This document shows positions 58,200-64,000 of a DNA stretch of 64,000 nucleotides, piece by piece; position 1 is the first letter of the stretch; each line of letters begins with the position of its first letter. A program made the translations under genes and the position numbers. Origin of the DNA: Kocuria sp. GTDB lineage: Bacteria; Actinomycetota; Actinomycetes; Actinomycetales; Micrococcaceae. The stretch is from NCBI RefSeq assembly GCF_030530945.1, contig NZ_JAUMTZ010000004.1, positions 58,134 to 122,133 on the forward strand, given 5' to 3'. A model generated the notes under the pieces. It worked only from the letters and a program-made list of their open reading frames with translations, was not told the origin of the DNA and did not search any database.

Positions 58200-58878
58200 G
58201 GTCCCCACCTCGTTCTCCGGCCGCCACCCGCAGCTGGGCGGAAACAGCACGCAGCCGGGTCACCACGGTCAGTGCGCAGCCCACCACCACGAGCACCAGC
58301 GTGCACCACAGCACCGCGCCGCGCGGCCACCCCCACCACGGCTCCGTGGCACCGAGCAGGATCCCCGCCATCAGCAGCCACATGCGACGCTGCTTGGGCA
58401 GCACCCCGCCGAACTGCTGCGCGCACCCCGTGCTCACGCCCAGTGTCCGCACGTACGCCGTGAGCACCGCGAGACTCCCGGCCAGCCACCCCAGCGTGAC
58501 CCCGCCGGCCCACGACGACGCCGCATAACCCGCCCCCGCGAGCAGCGCCAGGTCAGAGACGCGGTCCGGCACTTCGTTGTAGAGCTCACCCGTGGGGGTC
58601 CGCAGACCGCCCTCCACGGCGAGCATCCCGTCCAGCATGTTGCACAGCAGCCGCAGGGGGATGCACACGGCGGCGAGCAGGAGGGCAAGGGTGCGGGCGG
58701 CGTCGTCCGCGTGGGCGGAGAGCACCAGGCAGGCGCAGCCCACGAGCGCTGTCACCACGGAGGCCACGGAGATGTGGTTGGGGTGAAGGCCCGCGCGCTG
58801 CAGAGCGCGCGCGGTGGCGGCGGCCCAGCGCGCGGACCGCTGCGGAATGGGCCGGCGATGGGGGTCGGGGGCAACCAT
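58192..58878 (-). CDS. CDP-alcohol phosphatidyltransferase with altered active site (YnbA-like)
   Basis: A 228-residue membrane enzyme with about six helices. The family signature DxxDGxxARx8GxxxDxxxD is recognisable in spacing but three key positions differ: Asn80 for the first Asp, Val88 for Arg and Asn101 for the third Asp; Asp83, Gly84, Ala87, Gly97 and Asp105 remain. The family condenses a CDP-linked lipid with an alcohol. The changes affect metal ligands, so the reaction may differ or be lost. It is cotranscribed with the cdsA-type gene. ATG start; the longer frame upstream lacks homology. Confidence 0.8.
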   Translation of the reverse strand: MVAPDPHRRPIPQRSARWAAATARALQRAGLHPNHISVASVVTALVGCACLVLSAHADDAARTLALLLAAVCIPLRLLCNMLDGMLAVEGGLRTPTGELYNEVPDRVSDLALLAGAGYAASSWAGGVTLGWLAGSLAVLTAYVRTLGVSTGCAQQFGGVLPKQRRMWLLMAGILLGATEPWWGWPRGAVLWCTLVLVVVGCALTVVTRLRAVSAQLRVAAGERGGDRG

Positions 58879-59184
58879 GGGTTCTCTTCTCGCGGGATGT
58901 GAGCTGTGGATCCACGCCCATGGTGACACACGGGCGCCTGGATGGGATTGAATGTCCGCAGGGACGTGACCGCGACTCATCCGGGAGGCCACCGTGCACA
59001 CCAGAACCCTCTGTCCGCGCCGTGCGGGCGGCTCCGATCCCACCTGGGACGACGCCGCAGGGCCCGCAGCCCACCGGGGCGCAGGTGGGGACGGACGCGC
59101 CAGCACCGGGTCCACGCACCGTGACGGGTGGCCGGGCGCGTCCCCGGCCGGTGGCGCTCACCATCGCGCCTCGGGGCTGGGCCG
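58879..59184. other. 306-bp divergent intergenic region
   Basis: The gap separates the minus-strand phospholipid operon from the plus-strand VTT-like gene and must hold both promoters. No convincing promoter pair, operator or RNA was recognised. A GACGACGCC motif lies at 59048-59056. The frames that cross the gap are Arg/Pro-rich and look non-coding. Confidence 0.45.
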
Positions 59185-59772
59185 ATGAGCGCGGCGGCGG
59201 GTACGGCGGCGAGCGCGGTGCGGGACCACGTGGTTGCCGCACTGTGGGGCTTCGCGGAGGCCACGGTGTTCTTCGTGGTCCCGGACGTGTGGCTGTCCGC
59301 GGTGGCCATGCGGCGTCTGCCCCGCGGGCTCGCGTGCGCCGCCTCCGCCACGGCCGGGGCGCTGGTGGGCGGAGCCGTGGTGCACCGCTGGGGCGCCAGG
59401 GCGCCCCGGGGGGACTCCGCCCGCGCCCTCACGCGGATCCCCGCGATCTCCGCAGCCATGGTTCGGGGCGTGGAGCGGGAACTCGCCGAGCAGGGCTTCA
59501 CCGCCGTGCTCCGGGGACCGTTGCGCGGGACCCCGTACAAGATCTATGCGCGCACCGCCGGGCTGCGCGGGGATTCCCTGCCCCGCTTCCTCGCGTGGTC
59601 CGTCCCCGCTCGCGCACCGCGGTTCCTGGTGGTCACCGCGGCAGTGGCCGCTCTCGACGCCGCCCACTCCCGGCTGCGCCCCCGGGCGCCCGGCTGGGTC
59701 CGCTGGGTCGTCTTCGGTGCGGGGTGGAGCGCGTTCTACGCGTGGTACTTCCGCACGGTGGGCCGCCGGTGA
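59185..59772 (+). CDS. YqaA/DedA-like membrane protein (VTT domain)
   Basis: A 195-residue membrane protein with about five hydrophobic segments. The N-terminal half (GFAEATVFFVVPDVWLS) follows the [F/Y]xE pattern of re-entrant loop 1 in YqaA/DedA-type proteins, and the middle has PYKIYARTAGLRGDSLPRFL. Such proteins act as flippases or scramblases for lipid carriers. Location beside a CDP-alcohol transferase and CdsA supports a role in membrane lipids. ATG at 59185 was preferred; an in-frame ATG 19 codons earlier is possible. Family call is moderate. Confidence 0.65.
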   Translation: MSAAAGTAASAVRDHVVAALWGFAEATVFFVVPDVWLSAVAMRRLPRGLACAASATAGALVGGAVVHRWGARAPRGDSARALTRIPAISAAMVRGVERELAEQGFTAVLRGPLRGTPYKIYARTAGLRGDSLPRFLAWSVPARAPRFLVVTAAVAALDAAHSRLRPRAPGWVRWVVFGAGWSAFYAWYFRTVGRR

Positions 59773-59881
59773 GGTGACTGACCCGCAAACACATGCACCT
59801 CCCTGCCACTTCTTTTCCACTCGCCCCTGCGTCTGGTGACGAGAGGGCGAACCGCGGCATCGCACGGTGATGCAGGCCCGG

Positions 59882-61081
59882 TCAGCGGCCCATCCAGCGC
59901 ACCACCCGGTCCAGGTCCTGGATGGCCCGGGAGGACCACACCATCAGCGCGTACACGTGCGGGCCGCCCTCGCAGACCACGGTGGTGGTGTCCACGCCCG
60001 CGCGCACCAGGTCCGTGACGAACTCCAGGGTGTCCGGGCAGAGCATGTCCCGGTCCCCCTGCAGCACGAAGGTCCGGGGAAGCCCGCTCAGGTCCCCGAA
60101 GGCGGGGCTCACCACGGGATCGGTGACCTCGCGGGTCCCGGCCCACCAGCGGGCGGCCGCCCGGGGCCCCTCGGTGTCCAGCATGTGGTCCGCGGCCCGG
60201 TAGTTCTCGATCTCAGGATTGCTCACGCTCGCGTCCACCCACGGGGATATCAGGATCAGTCCTCCGAGTGCCCCGCCGGTGGACGGCGCCGCCCCGGGTG
60301 CCGCCTCCCTGGACGCCGCCACCCCGGGTGCCGTCCGCCCGGGCGTGGACGCCGCGGCGTCGCGCAGACCCATGGCCTGAGCCACCGCGAGACCACCGCC
60401 CGCAGAGTCCCCGGAGACGAAGACCCGCTGGCCGAGCGAGCGGGCGAGCTCCCACACGCCGTCGGCGAGCGCGAGCGCCTCGTCCACCGTGTGTTCGGGA
60501 GCCAGACCGTAGCCCGGGACCAGCACCGTGGCGCCGGTGCGGCGGATGAGCGCCTCGACCCAGCGCCAGTGCGTGGTGGACACCGGGTGCACGTACGCGC
60601 CGCCGTGCCAGTGGACCACCACGGGTGCGTCCTCACGGGCAAACGGTGCCCGGGGGCGCGCGACGACCACGGGCCGCCCGGCCACCTCGACCCGCTCGAA
60701 CTCCACCCGCCGGTGCATGCCCCTGTGGGGTGCGGCCTCCGGCCGTTGCCTCCCGAGCGAAGCCCGCAGCGTTGCCTCGGACTCCCACACGTTCGGCAGC
60801 ACACGCAGGCCCTGGTCGGTGACGCGCAGCGCGGGATCCGCCCGCACCAGGGTCACGTCCACGGACGGTTCCGGGTCGCCGGTCGCGGTTCCCGCCCGGC
60901 GGGCTTTGCGCAGCGCCCGGATCTGCTCGGTTGTGGCGGGAGCGGCAGGCTCCGCGCGGCGACGGCCCGTGGGCCGGGCGGGCGAAGCGGGGCCCTGCGC
61001 CCCGCGGGCGCGGGCGGCGTCGGCATCGGGGGCGCCCTGGCCGGAAGTGCTGTGGGCGGAGGTGTCCAGGTGTCGTGCCAC
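59882..61081 (-). CDS. Alpha/beta hydrolase, hormone-sensitive-lipase-like esterase
   Basis: A 399-residue esterase. The oxyanion motif HWHGGAYVHP (near residue 173), the nucleophile Ser in GDSAGGG (near 233), Asp in QGDRDMLCP (near 345) and His in GGPHVYAL (near 372) make a full HSL-family site. The first 80 residues or so are Ala/Arg/Gly-rich and variable, with no clear signal peptide. An insert of about 30 Pro/Ala/Thr-rich residues sits after the nucleophile. GTG start backed by AGGAGA six bases upstream. Substrate unknown. Confidence 0.82.
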   Translation of the reverse strand: MARHLDTSAHSTSGQGAPDADAARARGAQGPASPARPTGRRRAEPAAPATTEQIRALRKARRAGTATGDPEPSVDVTLVRADPALRVTDQGLRVLPNVWESEATLRASLGRQRPEAAPHRGMHRRVEFERVEVAGRPVVVARPRAPFAREDAPVVVHWHGGAYVHPVSTTHWRWVEALIRRTGATVLVPGYGLAPEHTVDEALALADGVWELARSLGQRVFVSGDSAGGGLAVAQAMGLRDAAASTPGRTAPGVAASREAAPGAAPSTGGALGGLILISPWVDASVSNPEIENYRAADHMLDTEGPRAAARWWAGTREVTDPVVSPAFGDLSGLPRTFVLQGDRDMLCPDTLEFVTDLVRAGVDTTTVVCEGGPHVYALMVWSSRAIQDLDRVVRWMGR

Positions 61082-61230
61082 GGGGGTCTCCTGCGGGGGT
61101 CGGAGAAGGGGGTGCGGTGGCCCGCCGCGGGCAGTGGGCAACCCCTGGGATGCTACGCCAGGAGCGGGGGTCCCCCCGCGCGGCAGGCAGCGCGAGGCGC
61201 CGGGTGTGAGAGACGGACGACGCCGCCCGA

Positions 61231-62568
61231 TCACCCCACGTAGCGCGCCCGCACCTCCTGCGGGAGCATGCCGCCGCCGGTGAGCCAGGCCAGGTGGATG
61301 GCCCCGGCCGGAAGCTCACCGAGCCCCGCCGCCGGGGTGGGATCGGTGCGGGAGGGTGCGGCGTCGTCGGACGTCGAGACGGAGGCCGCAGCGTGCGGCG
61401 CGGCCACCCGGCGGACCGCCTCCAGGGCGGAGGCGGCCGAGGGCTCCACCACCACGTTCTCGGTGGCGTGCAGGGCCCGGACCTGTTCCAGCATCTGCTC
61501 GTCCGAGGCGGTGACGTACCCGGCGACCAGCCCCTGCACGGCGCGGCCCACGAAGCCCGAGGGCCGCCCCACGGCCAGCCCGTCCGCCACGGTGCGGGTG
61601 CTCAGCCCGAGCTCCGCCACGGAGACCTCGTCGTGCCGCCCGGTGAACACTCCCAGCAGCATGCAGGGCGCCTGGGTGGGCTCCACGAACACGCAGTGCA
61701 CGGCGTCCCCGAACTCCCGCTTGAGCCCGTAGGCCACGCCACCCGGGGCGCCGCCGATCCCGCACGGGAGGTACACGCACAGGGGGTGCTCGGCATCCAC
61801 CGTGATGCCATGCTCCGCCAGCTGCCGGGCCACGCGGTGCCCGGCCACGGCGTACCCGGCGAAGAGGCTGAGCGAGTGCTCGTCGTCCACGAAGTGCACG
61901 GTGTCGTCCAGCGCGGCCGCCTCGCGGCCCGCCGCCACCGCCTGCGTGTAGTCCGTGCTGTGCTCCACGACCTCCACGCCCCGTGAACGCAGCAGGTCCT
62001 TCTTCCACTGCTGCGCGTGGGTGGACATGTGCACGGTGGCCTGCAGCCCGAGTGCTGCGGAGATGATCCCGATGGACAGCCCCAGGTTTCCCGTGGAGCC
62101 CACCACCACGCGGTGCCCGCCCAGCAGCCGGCGGAACGGCTCTGAGGCGAACACGGTGTACTCCGGCAGGTCCTCGGCTGGGGTGGTCGCTGGATCCGGG
62201 AGCAGCCCGTGGGCCACCGCGAGGGTCTCCGCGAGCTGGAGCACCTCGTGCACGCCGCCGCGGGCCTTCACGGAACCGCTGACCGGGAGGATGTCGTCAC
62301 GCTTGAGCAGCACCCGCCCGCCGACCCCCGCGTCCTCCTGCCACGCCGGGGCGGCCTGCAGCGGGGATTCGATGAGCCCGCCCGCGGCCGCTGTCTCCGG
62401 GAAAGTCTGCGCGATCCAGGGGCGGAACCGTTCCAGACGGGCGGCGGCGTCTGCCACGATGGCCGGGTCGATGCCGGAGGCCGCCAGGCCGCTCGCGGTG
62501 TCGGTCACTGCGGGGTTCCACCAGGTGAGGGGCTCCTCGCGGGAGAGCCGGTCGGTGAGGTCAGTCAT
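61231..62568 (-). CDS. dsdA: D-serine dehydratase (ammonia-lyase)
   Basis: A 445-residue PLP-dependent fold II enzyme that converts D-serine to pyruvate and ammonia. The PLP Lys is in PVSGSVKARGGVHEV near residue 101, followed by GSTGNLGLSIGI (near 157) and the phosphate loop PCGIGGAPGG (near 276). Near the C-terminus a variable stretch of about 30 Ala/Asp/Ser/Pro residues, part of it over a GACGACGCC motif, interrupts the domain before AIHLAWLTGGGMLP. ATG at 62568. A detoxifying role or peptidoglycan amino acid use is plausible. Confidence 0.9.
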   Translation of the reverse strand: MTDLTDRLSREEPLTWWNPAVTDTASGLAASGIDPAIVADAAARLERFRPWIAQTFPETAAAGGLIESPLQAAPAWQEDAGVGGRVLLKRDDILPVSGSVKARGGVHEVLQLAETLAVAHGLLPDPATTPAEDLPEYTVFASEPFRRLLGGHRVVVGSTGNLGLSIGIISAALGLQATVHMSTHAQQWKKDLLRSRGVEVVEHSTDYTQAVAAGREAAALDDTVHFVDDEHSLSLFAGYAVAGHRVARQLAEHGITVDAEHPLCVYLPCGIGGAPGGVAYGLKREFGDAVHCVFVEPTQAPCMLLGVFTGRHDEVSVAELGLSTRTVADGLAVGRPSGFVGRAVQGLVAGYVTASDEQMLEQVRALHATENVVVEPSAASALEAVRRVAAPHAAASVSTSDDAAPSRTDPTPAAGLGELPAGAIHLAWLTGGGMLPQEVRARYVG

Positions 62569-62733
62569 GTCGCATCTCCCTGTGGTGGGCGGCCAGTGGC
62601 ACGAGTGCGGGGGCGCTGCTCCTCGTCACCGTGACGGCGTTCCGCGAGCTCCCCGGACGTGGTCACGCAGAGACGCCGGAGCCTTCCGCGCTCGCCCTGA
62701 TCGTAGAACACCCGCCTTCCTCCGCGGCCCCTC

Positions 62734-64000
62734 TCACCCGGCCCGGCGCCGCTCGCCCTCCGGGCGTGTCGCATGGATCGTAAGGGCCGCCAGCAGACCA
62801 GTCACACCCGCGCCCAGGGTGAGCAGGAACCCGTGCCGCGGCACCACCGCCAGGACACCGCCCAGTGCCGAACCGAGGGAGACCCCCAGCACCAGGCACG
62901 TGGTCAGCAGGGTCATCACGCTGGCGATCCGGTGCGAGGGCGCCACCTGCTCCCCGCGGGTGTACGCGCTCACGAGCATCGAGCCCACCCCCAGGCCGGT
63001 CAGCACGAACAGGACCCCGAGCAGAAGGGGACCGGGGACGGTGAGCAGCACGAGCGACGTCGTGCACACCAGCAGCGCACCCGCCGCCACCCGCGCGGCC
63101 AGCGGGAGCCGGTGCGGCAGGCGAGAGACCAGCACGCTCGCCAGCGCACTGCCCACCCCCATGCACCCGTAGACGACACCCGTGTACGCCTCCGTGCCGC
63201 GCACGGCGTTGATGGCGGTGAGCGCCGTCTGGGTGGAGCCGAAAACCGTGCCCACGCACAGGCACGCGAGCATGGGCGGCAGGACCGAACGCCAGCGGAT
63301 CCGGCCGGCCGCACCGGCAGTGGTCTCCGAGGGCTGCGCGTCCACCGTGAGCCCGCGCTCCGCCAGCAGGTACGCGACGAAGCACCCCTGCCCCACCACA
63401 ACCCACACCATGAGTGCCACCAGTGCGGGGTTCGGGCCGATGGTCCCCACCAGCAGACCGGCGATCACGGGGCCCAGGATGAACCCGACCTCGTCGCACG
63501 CGGTCTCGTAGCCGAGCGCCCTGCTCACGAGCCCCGGCAGACGACGACGCCGCGCGAGCGTGGACCAGCGTGCCCTCGCGATGGCGCCCACCTGCGGGTT
63601 GGCGGAGCCGATCACGGCGGCGCACACCAGAACCAGGCCCTGCGGTGCGCCGTGCAGCACCACCGTCAGCAGTGAACCCATGCCGATCAGCTGGACCGCC
63701 GTGGCCCCCACCATCACGGGCAGGGGACCGAAGCGGTCCACCAGCCGGCCCACCAGGGGTGCCCCGACCGCGGAGCCGAACCCCGCGGCGGCCACGGTCA
63801 ACCCCGCGAGACCCAGCCCGAGGCCCGCTCCGCTCACGTAGAGCAGCAGCCCCAGCTGCACCGTGGCCGCGGGCAGCCGCCCGATCAGGGCGGTGACGAG
63901 GAAGGGCCAGCCACCCGCAGCGGGCAGGGACGTGCCGGCACCCGGGGACGGGCGCGAGGCCGGGCACTCGGCGCCGGACCGGGGGGCGGGGTTGGGGTCC
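62734..64000 (-). CDS. MFS transporter, 5' end beyond the window
   Basis: A major-facilitator protein truncated by the right edge. From the GTG at 63861 onward 375 residues are seen, with about eleven hydrophobic segments and the loop 2-3 motif GRLVDRFGP. The same frame stays open without a stop to base 64000, and its extra residues include GWPFLVTALIGRLPAATVQ, a first transmembrane helix, so the real start is outside. The antiporter-like GYETACDEVGFILGP segment follows in helix 5. Substrate unknown; sugar-efflux or drug antiporter types are possible. Confidence 0.8.
   Translation of the reverse strand, partial: DPNPAPRSGAECPASRPSPGAGTSLPAAGGWPFLVTALIGRLPAATVQLGLLLYVSGAGLGLGLAGLTVAAAGFGSAVGAPLVGRLVDRFGPLPVMVGATAVQLIGMGSLLTVVLHGAPQGLVLVCAAVIGSANPQVGAIARARWSTLARRRRLPGLVSRALGYETACDEVGFILGPVIAGLLVGTIGPNPALVALMVWVVVGQGCFVAYLLAERGLTVDAQPSETTAGAAGRIRWRSVLPPMLACLCVGTVFGSTQTALTAINAVRGTEAYTGVVYGCMGVGSALASVLVSRLPHRLPLAARVAAGALLVCTTSLVLLTVPGPLLLGVLFVLTGLGVGSMLVSAYTRGEQVAPSHRIASVMTLLTTCLVLGVSLGSALGGVLAVVPRHGFLLTLGAGVTGLLAALTIHATRPEGERRRAG

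Noticed and set aside
1..64000. A search by eye for tRNA genes, CRISPR arrays, transposases and prophage genes
   Set aside because: No cloverleaf-like segment with a CCA-type end, no regularly spaced repeat and no transposase or integrase motif was found.

Overview
The window is 64 kb of very GC-rich, densely coded DNA with strong GC codon bias, many GTG starts and Shine-Dalgarno boxes of the AGGAGG type. HAIR and CIRCE heat-shock operators, a DinB/mycothiol-type enzyme and an encapsulin/DyP pair point to an actinobacterium. The gene content suggests Micrococcaceae, perhaps Kocuria; that assignment is an inference from impression, not a database result. No rRNA, tRNA, CRISPR array, insertion sequence or prophage was found.

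Region by region. 0-2.5 kb: a partial DinB-like gene, a succinate-semialdehyde dehydrogenase and a small membrane protein. 2.4-10.1 kb: a complete urease locus on the minus strand (ureABC-E-F-G-D) followed by a nickel transporter and a urea transporter, so uptake of substrate and metal sits beside the enzyme and its maturation factors. 10.2-22.7 kb: an S41 peptidase, three efflux or ABC systems each beside a regulator (DHA2 MFS with TetR, FtsX-type ABC transporter with a two-component system, MMPL transporter with TetR). 22.9-38 kb: membrane and housekeeping-type genes (DUF3817, two CBS/CNNM proteins, TIGR01777 epimerase, Gfo/Idh oxidoreductase, nitrilase-fold amidase), a decayed Fic toxin with an intact antitoxin, DoxX, sulfurtransferase, an acidic disordered protein, a lipoprotein, DUF1345, TMEM175-like channel, isochorismatase-like hydrolase and an LpdA-like flavoprotein.

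38-49 kb: cytidine-deaminase-like protein, TetR/SDR pair, then the main catabolic island. An operon hpaG-gntR-hpaE-hpaD-hpaH-hpaI runs leftward and a MobA-like flavin hydroxylase runs rightward from a shared promoter region that carries two copies of an ATCGTATAT(G/T)AT operator. Together they would convert a hydroxyphenylacetate to homoprotocatechuate and then to pyruvate plus succinic semialdehyde, the substrate of the dehydrogenase at the left edge. HpaG is an unusual fusion of one fumarylacetoacetate-hydrolase domain with an RraA/HMG-aldolase-like domain.

49-64 kb: DyP peroxidase with a cargo peptide plus its encapsulin shell, nitronate monooxygenase, NUDIX, SurE, a PfkB kinase, GNAT, a ChaB/Rho_N protein, hsp20 under two HAIR elements and one CIRCE element, a CDP-alcohol phosphotransferase/CdsA operon with an aberrant active site, an alpha/beta hydrolase, D-serine dehydratase and an MFS gene running off the right edge. 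A short GACGACGCC motif recurs in intergenic hairpins and in non-conserved protein linkers.
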